Shown: positions 1 through 8,386 of the stretch, piece after piece | Layout: every line of letters starts with the position of its first letter | How positions within the stretch are numbered: the stretch's first letter is position 1 | DNA from: Gordonia rhizosphera NBRC 16068 | GTDB taxonomy: Bacteria > Actinomycetota > Actinomycetes > Mycobacteriales > Mycobacteriaceae | Assembly: GCF_000298195.1 (NCBI RefSeq) | Contig: NZ_BAHC01000125.1 | Coordinates: 99,955 to 163,954, forward strand | DNA: 64,000 nt | Reading direction: 5' to 3' | The notes under the pieces: generated by a model | What the model was told of the DNA's origin: nothing | Seen by the model: only the letters and a program-made list of their open reading frames with translations | Databases searched by the model: none | Made by a program: the position numbers and the translations under genes

Positions 1-2
1 CG

Positions 3-200
3 CCGGGAGCCACCGGAGCACTTCTGCGCGACGTCGCCTTCTTCAACGGGCACGGCGCAGCCGGACCCGTCCTCGTCCTCATCGTGTGGCTGGCCATCGG
101 CCTGTCGCTTTATGTCATCGGAGTCCGCCGCAACCGCAATCAGCACCAGGCCGACGACGACTCCATCACCGTCGGCCGACACACCGTGCCCAACGGGTGA
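3..200 (+). CDS. C-terminal end of a membrane protein (truncated by window start)
   Basis: An open frame enters from the left edge and ends at TGA 198-200. The visible 65 residues contain one strongly hydrophobic stretch (GPVLVLIVWLAIGLSLYVIG), then a short basic and acidic cytoplasmic tail ending in PNG. The layout, with an LLRDVAFFNGHGAAGP-type segment before a last membrane span, resembles the C-terminus of YhgE/Pip or ABC-2 type membrane proteins of mycobacteria. That assignment is from memory of the family and is tentative. The start lies outside the window. Confidence 0.55.
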   Translation, partial: PGATGALLRDVAFFNGHGAAGPVLVLIVWLAIGLSLYVIGVRRNRNQHQADDDSITVGRHTVPNG

Positions 201-305
201 CTTCGGTCCCGACCTTCGATGAAATTCGGCCCTCCCGCACGGGCCGTCGGGTGTGCAATGGTGATAATGATCGGGGGTTGACCGTGCGCGCGGAAGGGGT
301 CCCCG

Positions 306-2015
306 ATGATCAAGGTGGTGGTGACCGACCTCGACGGCACCCTCACCCGCGGTGACGAACTCTCCGCGGAAGCGCTCGGCGCTCTCGATGCTGTTCGACG
401 CGACGGCATGCTCGTCGTGCTTGCCACCGGGCGCATCCAGTCCGAACTCGAGGCGGCCTTCCCGCAGATCTCGCGACACGTCGATGCGATGGTGCTGGAG
501 AACGGCGCGGTCGGCGTCGTCGGCAACACGACGATCGAACTCGCGTCGCCGGTAGACGAGGATGTGGTGCGCGAGATGGCCGCACGCGGAATCCCGTTTC
601 GTCGCGGTCAGGGATTGTTGGCGACCACCACCGAGCATTCCGACGCGATCACGTCGGTCATCGCCGAGGTCGGATCGGACTGCCAGGTCGTGCACAACCT
701 CTCCGAACTGATGGTCGTCCCGGCCGGCACCACCAAGGGCACCGGTGTGGTCGCCCTGCTGCGGCGGCTTGACCTGTCGCGTCACAACGCGGTCGCGATC
801 GGCAACGCGGAGAACGACATCGCGCTGCTGAGCGTGGCCGAGATCGGCGCGGCGGTCGCCGATGCGGTGCCGTCGCTCAAGCGGCATGCCGATGCGGTGC
901 TCAGCCATCCCAATGGTCCCGGTGTCGCCGAGCTCCTGGCGAAGCCCTACGTCACCGGGCTACAGCGCTGGTGTCCGTCCCGGCACTGGATCCGAATCGG
1001 AAACTACGACGGTCCTGAACAGGTGCCCGCGACGGTTCCTGGCAGTCAGGCACGCATCCTGGTCACCGGGCCGAGTGGCTCGGGCAAAAGCTATGTCGTC
1101 GGCCTGATGGCCGAGCAGTGGATCCTCGCGGGCTACAGCGTCCTGGTGGTCGACGCCGAGGGCGATCACGCCGGACTGAGCCGGCTGGCCCGCGTCCGGG
1201 CCGTGGACGCGGCCCACCACCTGCCGGCACCGACCGAGGTGGCGGGGATGCTCGAACACAACACCAGCGTCGTCGTCGATCTGTCGGCTCTCAACGAGTC
1301 CTCCCGGGCGAGCTACATGTCGCGGCTGCGGTTGTGTGCGGAGGCCCGGCGCGAGGAACGCGGGTACCCGCACTGGATCGTCCTCGATGAGGCCCATCTC
1401 CTGCGCCACGAGGCCAGCCTCGGCTGGGCGCACCGCGGCGGCTACGTGCTGTCGACGTTCGTTCCCGCCGAACTACCCGACGACGAACTCGAACAGTGTG
1501 ACGTGACCGTCGTTCTGCCCGACGTCGACGTCGGGGGCCATATCTCGGAGCAGCCGCGGCGGTTCGCGACGCTCGAACTCGAGGGTGGACCGGCGCGGCC
1601 GTTCACCATGGGTGAGCGGATCACGGCCCACGTACGGCATCGGCACAAGTACGCAGACAAGACCCTCCCGGAGTCTCGGCGCTTCTACTTCCACGCCGAA
1701 GCTCCCGATGCGGAGACCGCCGGGACGGTCCGCGAGTTCAGTCATCAGCTGGCGTGGCTGCCCCCGGACATCGTCGAGTTCCATGCCGAACGCGGAGACT
1801 TCTCGCGGTGGTTCCGTGACACCTTGGCCGATTCCGACGCGGCCGACGAGATCGCAGACGCCGAAGAGCATCTCGCGGCTCAGCGTGCGGCCACGATCGA
1901 GCGGGTGCGGCGACGCATCATCGAAACGGTCGATCGACGCTACGCCCTCGACGCCGGCAGAGCGCGCGCGTCTGCCGATGAGGGCGAGGTCCACGGAGCC
2001 GTCGGCAGCCGGTGA
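306..2015 (+). CDS. HAD-IIB phosphatase fused to a P-loop ATPase
   Basis: This 569-aa protein has two domains. Residues 1-215 form a HAD superfamily (Cof/IIB-like) phosphatase: nucleophile motif DLDGT (D8, D10), motif II LATGR (T41), motif III lysine in TTKGTG (K144) and motif IV GNAENDIALL (D171). Residues 225-450 form a P-loop ATPase with Walker A GPSGSGKS (255-262) and Walker B IVLDEAH (358-364), recalling HerA/FtsK-like or DUF87-type ATPases. The C-terminal 120 residues are charged and probably helical. A purine-rich site (GGAAGGGG, about 292-299) precedes ATG 306. It is convergent with the following thioesterase. The phosphatase substrate and the role of the ATPase are unknown. All catalytic residues of both domains are present, so the fusion is not decayed. 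Confidence 0.85.
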   Translation: MIKVVVTDLDGTLTRGDELSAEALGALDAVRRDGMLVVLATGRIQSELEAAFPQISRHVDAMVLENGAVGVVGNTTIELASPVDEDVVREMAARGIPFRRGQGLLATTTEHSDAITSVIAEVGSDCQVVHNLSELMVVPAGTTKGTGVVALLRRLDLSRHNAVAIGNAENDIALLSVAEIGAAVADAVPSLKRHADAVLSHPNGPGVAELLAKPYVTGLQRWCPSRHWIRIGNYDGPEQVPATVPGSQARILVTGPSGSGKSYVVGLMAEQWILAGYSVLVVDAEGDHAGLSRLARVRAVDAAHHLPAPTEVAGMLEHNTSVVVDLSALNESSRASYMSRLRLCAEARREERGYPHWIVLDEAHLLRHEASLGWAHRGGYVLSTFVPAELPDDELEQCDVTVVLPDVDVGGHISEQPRRFATLELEGGPARPFTMGERITAHVRHRHKYADKTLPESRRFYFHAEAPDAETAGTVREFSHQLAWLPPDIVEFHAERGDFSRWFRDTLADSDAADEIADAEEHLAAQRAATIERVRRRIIETVDRRYALDAGRARASADEGEVHGAVGSR

Positions 2016-2093
2016 ACGGTCGACTCACGCCGTCCGCGGCGCGAGTTGACTGACTCCCCCACTCGGACGCGCAGCGCGGTCGGCGCAGATCGG

Positions 2094-2546
2094 TCAGCGG
2101 GGTCGCCACCGTTTCCAGACCGCACGCCCGGTGGCGCGGGTCTTGCCGTCGAAGAGCAACTGCGCCTCGCACACGATTTCCGGCTCGGTGGCCTCGACGA
2201 TGACCGCGCGCAGCTCAACCGGGCTGTCGAGCGGACTGGGGCGTAGGTACCGGACATCGATGCCCGCGGTGAGATAGGCCAACTCCGCACCGGGCAGCGG
2301 GCCCCAGCCCTGGATCGACGCCTCGTTCATGACGCCGGCAGCCGAGTGGCAATCGAGCAGGGTGGCGATGATACCGCCGTTGAGAAACCCGATACCGTTG
2401 TCGTGCTCGGGCCACGGCATGAACGTCGCGGTGACACACCCGTCACCGACATAGCTCTTGAGTCGCAGTCCGCGCTCGTTCGCCGGCCCGCAGCCGAAGC
2501 ACGTCATCATCGGGAAGATTCGGTCCTGGATCGCGATCTGGTCCAC
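2094..2546 (-). CDS. PaaI-family hotdog thioesterase
   Basis: A 150-aa single hotdog domain, the usual length for PaaI-type acyl-CoA thioesterases. The N-terminus has CFGCGPANERGL, a segment common in this branch, followed by the helix segment HDNGIGFLNGGIIATLLDCHSA, which carries the conserved Asn-Gly-Gly and an acidic residue at the active site. It probably hydrolyses an acyl-CoA in the cytoplasm; the substrate cannot be read from sequence. The GTG start has no Shine-Dalgarno, but a TAGTGT -10-like hexamer (2553-2558, minus strand) ends 6 nt before it, so the mRNA may be leaderless. It is convergent with the HAD/ATPase gene. Confidence 0.85.
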   Translation of the reverse strand: MDQIAIQDRIFPMMTCFGCGPANERGLRLKSYVGDGCVTATFMPWPEHDNGIGFLNGGIIATLLDCHSAAGVMNEASIQGWGPLPGAELAYLTAGIDVRYLRPSPLDSPVELRAVIVEATEPEIVCEAQLLFDGKTRATGRAVWKRWRPR

Positions 2547-2589
2547 AGATGAACACTAGCGAGCATCAAGATCCAGCGCCCCTCCCTTG

Positions 2590-2644
2590 CCCGCAGACGT
2601 AGCGGGAATCGGCGCCCAGAGCCGATTCCCGCTACGTCTGCGGG
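2590..2644. terminator. Perfect 24-bp inverted repeat, likely terminator of csoR
   Basis: Arms 2590-2613 and 2621-2644 are perfectly complementary over 24 bp around a 7-nt loop (GCCCAGA). The hairpin lies 40 nt downstream of the csoR stop and upstream of the thioesterase start. No T-run follows on either strand, so if it terminates transcription it does so without a canonical U-tract, as is common in actinobacteria. It could also be one copy of a dispersed palindromic repeat; no second copy is seen in this window. Confidence 0.7.
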
Positions 2645-2683
2645 AGCGGTGGGGGCCGGCGTGCGCCTTTGCGGTGTGGCCGG

Positions 2684-3010
2684 TCAGGACTTCACGAGCC
2701 GCGCGATGGCGTCGGCAGCCTCCTTGAGTTTCAGCTCGGCCTCGGGGCCACCCTGCTTGGCGGCGTCGACGACACAATGCCGCATGTGATCATCGAGCAA
2801 GCCCAGCGCGACACCCTCGAGCGCCTTGGTGAGCGCCGAGATCTGGGTGAGGATGTCGATGCAGTAGACCTCTTCGTCGACCATCCGGTGGATCCCGCGG
2901 GCCTGTCCTTCGATGCGTTTGAGCCGTGCGAGGTAACGGTCCTTGTCGGCGATGTAGCCATGGTGTGCGTGGGTGTCGGCCTCGGATGCCGGCGTGCTGT
3001 TGGCGGCCAT
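2684..3010 (-). CDS. csoR: CsoR-type copper-sensing transcriptional repressor
   Basis: A 108-aa all-alpha protein of the CsoR/RcnR family. The Cu(I) ligand triad is visible as C50 (EEVYC), H75 and C79 (DDHMRHC). The DNA-contact helix is basic (RYLARLKRIEGQARGIHRM). The N-terminus has extra histidines (THAHH). In this family, Cu(I) binding releases the tetramer from operator DNA and derepresses copper efflux. The gene diverges from copZ-copA, and two palindromes in the shared spacer fit autoregulation plus control of the efflux genes. ATG at 3010; the protein length is typical of the family. Confidence 0.93.
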   Translation of the reverse strand: MAANSTPASEADTHAHHGYIADKDRYLARLKRIEGQARGIHRMVDEEVYCIDILTQISALTKALEGVALGLLDDHMRHCVVDAAKQGGPEAELKLKEAADAIARLVKS

Positions 3011-3055
3011 GACGTGGTGCTCCTCGCTGTGACGGGTAGGGACGGCATCCTTGCG

Positions 3056-3076
3056 GTATACCCTATGGGGGTATAC
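3056..3076. promoter_or_regulatory. Candidate CsoR operator 1
   Basis: Palindrome with 8-bp arms GTATACCC / GGGTATAC and a 5-nt centre (TATGG) in the csoR-copZ divergent spacer. The pattern TAxACCC-n5-GGGTAxA matches the known CsoR operator style (G/C-rich core flanked by TA). Confidence 0.8.
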
Positions 3077-3087
3077 GTTAGCAGATA

Positions 3088-3110
3088 CCGATACCCGCTA
3101 AGGGTATCGG
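3088..3110. promoter_or_regulatory. Candidate CsoR operator 2
   Basis: Second palindrome, arms CCGATACCC / GGGTATCGG (9 bp) with centre GCTAA. It shares the ATACCC-n5-GGGTAT core with operator 1, about 33 bp centre to centre, and lies 22 nt before the copZ start. Confidence 0.78.
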
Positions 3111-3132
3111 AACGTGAAGCGAAGGAGTGACC

Positions 3133-3345
3133 ATGACGACGACCGAATACCAGGTGACGGGCATGACCTGCGGTCACTGCGAGATGTCGGTGCGCGAAGA
3201 GGTCGGTGAGGTACCCGGCGTCGAGGACGTCCAGGTCAGCGCCGAGACGGGCAAGCTCGTGATCACCAGTTCGGATGCGATCGACGACGACACCGTGCTC
3301 GCCGCCGTGGAAGAGGCCGGTTACTCGGCAGCGCGAGTCGGATGA
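3133..3345 (+). CDS. copZ: Copper chaperone, HMA domain (CopZ-like)
   Basis: A 70-aa heavy-metal-associated domain with the metal-binding loop GMTCGHC and the ferredoxin-like pattern ending in EEAGYSA. It should deliver cytosolic Cu(I) to CopA. ATG 3133 is chosen over GTG 3127 because the purine-rich site GAAGGAG (3121-3127) sits 5 nt before the ATG and would overlap the GTG. It begins 22 nt downstream of the second CsoR palindrome and precedes copA by 81 nt, so it is probably copper-induced. Confidence 0.92.
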   Translation: MTTTEYQVTGMTCGHCEMSVREEVGEVPGVEDVQVSAETGKLVITSSDAIDDDTVLAAVEEAGYSAARVG

Positions 3346-3426
3346 GGCAGGCCGGGTGATGCGCCCGGTCACCACACCCCAGCCGTAGCCGGGTCTCACC
3401 GCCCGCCAGCAAGAAGAGGAGATCTG

Positions 3427-5700
3427 ATGAGTACGTCGGTGCCTGCAGCTCAGCAGCCGAGCTTCGAACTGGAGATCGGCGGTATGACCTGCGCGTCCTG
3501 CGCCAACCGGATCGAGCGCAAACTCAACAAACTCGACGGTGTCGTCGCCACGGTGAACTACGCCACCGAGAAGGCCAAGGTCACCACACCTGCGGGCTAT
3601 GACCCGGCGCGCCTGATCGACGAGATCGAGAAGACCGGTTACACCGCGGCGCTGCCCGCGGTCGCCGAGCCCAGCAGCGCCCGACCGACCGGCGACGCCG
3701 ACGAATCCGATCCGGAACTGCAATCGCTGCGCATCCGGCTGATCGGTGCGGTCGTGTTGTCGGTGCCGGTCATCGCGATGGCGATGATCCCCGCCCTGCA
3801 GTTCGAATACTGGCAGTGGGCGTCGTTGACGCTGGCGTCGCCCGTCGTCGTCTGGGCGGCGTGGCCTTTCCACAAGGCAGCCTGGGCCAATCTGCGTCAC
3901 GGCACCGCGACGATGGACACGCTGATCTCGATGGGCACGCTCAGCGCCTATCTGTGGTCCTTGTATGCCTTGTTCTTCGGCACGGCCGGCATGCCCGGGA
4001 TGACACACACCTTCGAGCTGACCCTCGAGCAGTCCGACGGTGCATCCAACATCTACCTCGAGGTCGCTTCCGGGGTGACGACGTTCATCCTCGCGGGCCG
4101 CTACTTCGAGAAGCGGTCCAAGCGCCGGGCAGGTGCGGCGCTGCGGGCCCTGCTGGAACTCGGCGCCAAGGACGTGTCGGTGCTGCGTGACGGGGTCGAG
4201 TCCAAGATCGCCGTGGACGATCTGGCGGTCGGTGACGAGTTCGTGGTACGCCCCGGCGAGAAGATCGCCACCGACGGTGTCGTCGTGGCCGGCACGACGG
4301 CGGTCGATGCGTCCATGCTCACCGGCGAGTCCGTGCCCGTGGAAGTAGGTGTCGGCGATGCGGTGACCGGCGCCACGGTGAACGCCGGCGGACGGCTCGT
4401 GGTGCGGGCCGTCCGCGTCGGCGCCGACACCCAGCTGGCGCAGATGGCCAAGCTCGTCGAGGATGCGCAGAGCGGGAAGGCCCACGTTCAGCGTCTTGCC
4501 GACCGGATCTCCGGGGTGTTCGTACCGATCGTCATCGGGATCGCCGCGATCACCCTGGCCGCGTGGCTGATCGCCGGCTATTCGGCGTCGGCGGCGTTCA
4601 CCGCCGCAGTCGCCGTGCTGGTGATCGCCTGCCCGTGCGCGCTGGGCCTGGCCACTCCGACCGCTCTGCTCGTCGGCACCGGGCGGGGCGCGCAGATGGG
4701 TGTGCTGATCAAAGGACCAGAGGTGCTGGAATCGACCCGCAAGGTCGACACCGTCGTGCTCGACAAGACCGGCACCGTCACCACCGGCAAGATGACCCTC
4801 GTCGACGTGATCACCGAATCCGGCACCGATCGCGCCGAGCTACTGCGGCTGGCCGGCGCGCTGGAGAACTCGTCGGAGCACCCGATCGCCCAGGCCATCG
4901 CCAAAGGTGCGGCCGCCGAGGTCGGTGCTTTGCCCACCCCTGAGGACTTCGCGAACGTCGAAGGCCGGGGTGTGCAGGGCATCGTGGACGGCTCGGCAGT
5001 GCTCGTCGGCCGCGAATCGCTGCTGGCCGATTGGTCACAGCACCTGGGCGACGAGGTCGCGGCGGCCAAGGCTCACGCCGAGAGCGAGGGTAAGACCGTG
5101 GTCGCCGTCGGGTGGGACGGGCACGCCCGCGGGGTGCTCGTGGTCGCCGACACTGTCAAGCCGACCAGCGCGGCGGCCATCATGCAACTCAAGGGCCTGG
5201 GCCTGACTCCCGTCCTGCTCACCGGCGACAACGCCGCGGTGGCCGAGCAGATCGCCGCCGAGGTCGGTATCGACACCGTGTTCGCCGAGGTGTTGCCGGC
5301 CGACAAGGTCGATGTCATCGCCCGACTGCAGGCCGACGGGAAGACGGTGGCGATGGTCGGCGACGGCGTCAACGACGCTCCCGCCCTCGCCCGCGCGGAC
5401 CTCGGGCTGGCGATGGGCACCGGCACCGACGTCGCGATCGAGGCCTCCGACATCACCTTGGTACGCGGTGACCTGCGCAGCGCGGTCGATGCGATCCGGT
5501 TGTCCCGCAAGACGCTCGGCACGATCAAGTCGAACCTGTTCTGGGCGTTCGCCTACAACGTGGCCGCCATCCCGATCGCCGCGCTGGGCATGCTCAACCC
5601 GATGCTCGCCGGTGCCGCGATGGCGTTCTCGAGCGTCTTCGTCGTCACCAACAGCCTTCGCCTGCGGCGCTTCCGGAGTTCGATTCCCGCCGGCGGGTGA
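3427..5700 (+). CDS. copA: Copper-translocating P1B-type ATPase
   Basis: A 757-aa Cu(I) export ATPase. Order of elements: N-terminal HMA domain with GMTCASC (C22, C25), two leading membrane helices, actuator domain with TGES, the intramembrane CPC motif (C402-P-C404) in [17 protein letters not shown], phosphorylation site DKTGTVTTG (D446), SEHPIA motif of P1B pumps, TGDN, and the hinge [10 protein letters not shown]. The last membrane pair has the N and MxxSS residues typical of Cu(I) ATPases ([33 protein letters not shown]). It exports cytosolic copper. It follows copZ behind an AGAGGAGATC ribosome-binding site and is presumably in the CsoR regulon. Confidence 0.95.
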   Translation: MSTSVPAAQQPSFELEIGGMTCASCANRIERKLNKLDGVVATVNYATEKAKVTTPAGYDPARLIDEIEKTGYTAALPAVAEPSSARPTGDADESDPELQSLRIRLIGAVVLSVPVIAMAMIPALQFEYWQWASLTLASPVVVWAAWPFHKAAWANLRHGTATMDTLISMGTLSAYLWSLYALFFGTAGMPGMTHTFELTLEQSDGASNIYLEVASGVTTFILAGRYFEKRSKRRAGAALRALLELGAKDVSVLRDGVESKIAVDDLAVGDEFVVRPGEKIATDGVVVAGTTAVDASMLTGESVPVEVGVGDAVTGATVNAGGRLVVRAVRVGADTQLAQMAKLVEDAQSGKAHVQRLADRISGVFVPIVIGIAAITLAAWLIAGYSASAAFTAAVAVLVIACPCALGLATPTALLVGTGRGAQMGVLIKGPEVLESTRKVDTVVLDKTGTVTTGKMTLVDVITESGTDRAELLRLAGALENSSEHPIAQAIAKGAAAEVGALPTPEDFANVEGRGVQGIVDGSAVLVGRESLLADWSQHLGDEVAAAKAHAESEGKTVVAVGWDGHARGVLVVADTVKPTSAAAIMQLKGLGLTPVLLTGDNAAVAEQIAAEVGIDTVFAEVLPADKVDVIARLQADGKTVAMVGDGVNDAPALARADLGLAMGTGTDVAIEASDITLVRGDLRSAVDAIRLSRKTLGTIKSNLFWAFAYNVAAIPIAALGMLNPMLAGAAMAFSSVFVVTNSLRLRRFRSSIPAGG

Positions 5701-5843
5701 CGCCGAGACCTGTAACTGTTTCTTCACCAACGGATTTCCGATGGATTGATCGACGCGGCCTTGTCGCGTGCCACGCTGGTCGTTACGGTCGGCCTCAGGT
5801 GCGGTCCGACTCGACAGTTCGACCACCACGAGAGGAAGTCGAA

Positions 5844-6194
5844 GTGAGCGGATACGTTTCGGTCGCGGTGGTTCTCGTTGTGGGCGGAGTCGGTTGGAGT
5901 GTGCTCACTCTCGTGGCCCGTCGGATGCGGGTCGCGGCCCCGGCGCATGAGGTGCTGCCGTTCGGGTCGGGCTGGGATCTGCAGGAACACGCGCTGTCGC
6001 GGTATCACACGCGGTGGTATCCGATGACGCTCGTCTTCCTGGCGTTCGACGTCGAGATGCTCTTCATGTATCCGTGGGCGACGGTCGCCGGGTCGATCGG
6101 TGCCAAGGCCATCACCGAGATGTTCGTGTTCCTGGGGATCTTGATGGTCGCCGTGCTGTGGGCGTGGCGGGAGGGGGTGTTCCGGTGGCAGTGA
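5844..6194 (+). CDS. nuoA: NADH-quinone oxidoreductase subunit A (NuoA)
   Basis: A 116-aa membrane protein with three predicted helices. It has the NuoA hallmarks PFGSGWDLQEHALSRYHTRWYPMTLVFLAFDVEMLFMYPWA, i.e. the conserved cytoplasmic loop before helix 2 and the acidic FDVE within it; quoted only to locate residues about 34-75. GTG 5844 follows AGAGGAAG (5831-5838). It is the first gene of a tightly overlapping operon of complex I membrane subunits. The loop normally lacks a cysteine only in some homologues, and here it has an E/H pattern instead; whether that matters is unclear. Confidence 0.9.
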   Translation: MSGYVSVAVVLVVGGVGWSVLTLVARRMRVAAPAHEVLPFGSGWDLQEHALSRYHTRWYPMTLVFLAFDVEMLFMYPWATVAGSIGAKAITEMFVFLGILMVAVLWAWREGVFRWQ

Positions 6195-7459
6195 CCCGAG
6201 AGATGCTCACCGATGTGCGCACGCTCATCCTCGAGGCGCCCGGTGATGCCTTGTTGCGGATCGCGACCGAGGCGAGTCTCGTCCGCGGCGGCGGTGAGCC
6301 GGCCTCCTCCCCGGCCGCGGCCAACGCACTCGTCCTGTGCGGTGAGATACCCGATCGATTCGACGAACTCGTGGAACGACTGTGGCAGCAGATGCCGTAT
6401 CCGAAGACGCGGGTGACCATTTCCGATCCACCGGAGATTGCCGACCGACTGTCGGAGGTCGCGAGAAGCATCCGTGACCTCCCGGCGCAACGGGCGGCCG
6501 CACTACGTGACGGACGAGCGTCGATGGCGGGCCAGAACGCGATGTCGGCCGGCGACATGGGCGGGCACGACGGTCACGACATGAGCGAGCACGAGATGGG
6601 TGGGCACGACGGTCACGACATGAGCGAGCACGAGATGGGTGGGCACGACGGTCACGACATGAGCGAGCACGACATGAGCGACCACGACAGTCACGACATG
6701 AGCGAGCACGAGATGTCCGACCACGACATGTCACACCACGACCATATGAGCATGTCGGGCCCGGGCGGGTATCCCCTCGCGATGGGTGACGACGATCGCG
6801 ACGGCCTCGAGATGGACGTGCTCAACCGCACGCTGGGTCCCTTCCTGCCCGACTGGGATCCACGCCTGCTCGTCCATGTCGTCCTCGCCGGCGATCTGGT
6901 GCGATCGGCCGAGGCGGAGATCGTTTCGCCGATCGTTTCGCCGCGAGCCGGCGCACCCGGCCCCGACGACGAGGACTCCGCCGTGCTGCGACTCGACTCC
7001 GCCGCACGTCTGCTGCATGTGGCCGGGTGGGGACCGGTCGCCGATCGGATGACCCGCGCCCGGGACGCCGCGTTCGACGGACGCCGCGACGACGCGCTGC
7101 GCGATGCGCTACGCTGCCGCACGCGCATCGCCCGATCACCGTTGCTCCGCTGGGTTTTCCGCGGTCTCCGGATCCGCGACATCGCGCTGGGCGACCTGCT
7201 GCTGCGCGCCGTCGACGACGCCGTCCGTCTGCTGCGCGACGAACCGGCATCGACATCTCCGCCGACGTTGACCGCCGAGCAGATCGGCGACCTCGTCACC
7301 GGCCGTGACCTCGGGACCGCACGGCTGCTGCTCGCGGCCGTGCACCCGGCGATGCCCGATGTGGGTGCGGCGGGTTCCGGCCACCCGACGACGTCCGGAC
7401 ACGAAACGTCGGCGGGCCACCACGCGCACCCCGGGCACGAGGGGATGCACCATGGCTGA
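6185..7459 (+). CDS. NuoB/NuoD-like degenerate fusion with His/Asp/Met-rich linker
   Basis: A 424-aa protein between nuoA and nuoH. Residues 45-74 (ANALVLCGEIPDRFDELVER through QQMPYPK) follow the NuoB pattern ADVLxVxG...QMPxPK, but the Fe-S ligands of NuoB are absent. Residues 125-185 are four near-identical 13-residue repeats rich in H, D, M and E (GGHDGHDMSEHEM type), then a shorter H/M tail. Residues 210-248 (LGPFLPDWDPRLLVHVVLAG onward) resemble the NuoD start GPxHPxxHGxxRLxxxLxGE, degenerated. The C-terminus ends in another His-rich stretch. GTG 6185 overlaps the nuoA stop, with GGAGGGGG upstream, and ATG of nuoH overlaps its end. I infer a scaffold that caps a membrane arm lacking the peripheral arm. 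It might also bind metal. Resemblance is by eye. Confidence 0.7.
   Translation: MAVTREMLTDVRTLILEAPGDALLRIATEASLVRGGGEPASSPAAANALVLCGEIPDRFDELVERLWQQMPYPKTRVTISDPPEIADRLSEVARSIRDLPAQRAAALRDGRASMAGQNAMSAGDMGGHDGHDMSEHEMGGHDGHDMSEHEMGGHDGHDMSEHDMSDHDSHDMSEHEMSDHDMSHHDHMSMSGPGGYPLAMGDDDRDGLEMDVLNRTLGPFLPDWDPRLLVHVVLAGDLVRSAEAEIVSPIVSPRAGAPGPDDEDSAVLRLDSAARLLHVAGWGPVADRMTRARDAAFDGRRDDALRDALRCRTRIARSPLLRWVFRGLRIRDIALGDLLLRAVDDAVRLLRDEPASTSPPTLTAEQIGDLVTGRDLGTARLLLAAVHPAMPDVGAAGSGHPTTSGHETSAGHHAHPGHEGMHHG
6557..6712 (+). repeat. 39-bp coding tandem repeat, four units
   Basis: Units begin at 6557, 6596, 6635 and 6674, each 39 bp (13 codons). The first three are almost identical in DNA sequence; the fourth differs at several positions and degenerates into further H/D/M codons to about 6755. 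It encodes the His/Asp/Met-rich linker of the NuoB/NuoD-like protein. Near identity at DNA level suggests recent duplication and possible copy-number variation. Confidence 0.95.
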
Positions 7460-8384
7460 CGCCGCACCCCTGATGATCGCGGCCGCCATCCCGCTTGCGG
7501 TCCCGGCGCTCGGGCTCGCCGCCGCCGGCTTCGACGCGACCCTCACCGCTCGTGCACGCGGCGCTCCCATCGTCGACGGGGCATTGCGGCCCGTACGCAA
7601 CATCGGCCGGTTGTTGCGCCAGCAGCGCCGCACGATTCTCGGCGCCGACACCCTACTGTGGCGCATCGGCGGCCTCGGCCTCTGTGTCGCAGCGTTTCTC
7701 GCCGTGCTCGTGGTGCCGTTCGGCTCGACCGCCGCCGCCGACCTGCCGATCGGCGTGGTGTGGTTCAACATGACCGATGTCGCCCTGTGGGGGTTGTGGT
7801 GGATGCTCGGCTGGGGGCCCAACGGGGTCTTCGCGCTCGTCGGCGGCTACCGATTCCTCGCGCAGGCGCTCGCCTACGAGTTGCCACTGATGTTCGCGCT
7901 GACCACGCCGGCGGTCGCCGCCGGCAGCCTGCGTCTCGGCGATGTCGTCGACGCCCAGCACGACGTCTGGTTTGTCGCGACGATGCCCGCCGCGGCGCTC
8001 GTGTATCTGATCAGCGTGGCGGCCTTCTCGGTGTGGAGGCCGTTCGCCCCGGCAGCCGGACGCGACCTCGCCGGTGGCGTGCTCGGCGAACTCTCCGGCC
8101 TCGACCGGCTGCTGGTCCTCGCCGGCCGGTGGTGCCTGCTCGTCGCGGGTGCCGTCTTCGCGGTGCCCATGTTCCTCGGCGGCGGCGCAGGACCACTGCT
8201 GCCCGCTGCGGTGTGGGTGTTGCTCAAGGCGGTCCTGGTCGTGGCGGTCCTGATCGGCGTGGGACGCGCCGTACCGGCGATCCCGCCGCAACGTCTGGCC
8301 GAGGTCGGCTGGCTGATCCTCGTGCCGCTCACCCTGATTCAGCTCCTGATCACCTCGATACTCGCCGCCACCGGAAAGGGGTGA
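7452..8384 (+). CDS. nuoH: NADH-quinone oxidoreductase subunit H (NuoH)
   Basis: A 310-aa polytopic membrane protein (about eight helices). The conserved NuoH segment is present as GGYRFLAQALAYELPLMFAL, matching the family GxxRxxAQxxSYE element that lines the quinone chamber, and later ELSGLDRLL corresponds to the EYSG-like loop. In canonical complex I this subunit connects the proton channels to the quinone site beside NuoB/NuoD. The start ATGGCTGA overlaps the end of the preceding gene by 8 bp, showing translational coupling. No nuoI follows: nuoJ begins 2 nt after the stop. Confidence 0.9.
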   Translation: MADAAPLMIAAAIPLAVPALGLAAAGFDATLTARARGAPIVDGALRPVRNIGRLLRQQRRTILGADTLLWRIGGLGLCVAAFLAVLVVPFGSTAAADLPIGVVWFNMTDVALWGLWWMLGWGPNGVFALVGGYRFLAQALAYELPLMFALTTPAVAAGSLRLGDVVDAQHDVWFVATMPAAALVYLISVAAFSVWRPFAPAAGRDLAGGVLGELSGLDRLLVLAGRWCLLVAGAVFAVPMFLGGGAGPLLPAAVWVLLKAVLVVAVLIGVGRAVPAIPPQRLAEVGWLILVPLTLIQLLITSILAATGKG

Positions 8385-8386
8385 CC

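Noticed and set aside
2731..4485. A 584-codon open frame on the minus strand across csoR, copZ and copA
   Set aside because: It is the antisense of copA and its composition (Arg/His/Gly-rich, no family motif) is that of a high-GC shadow frame.
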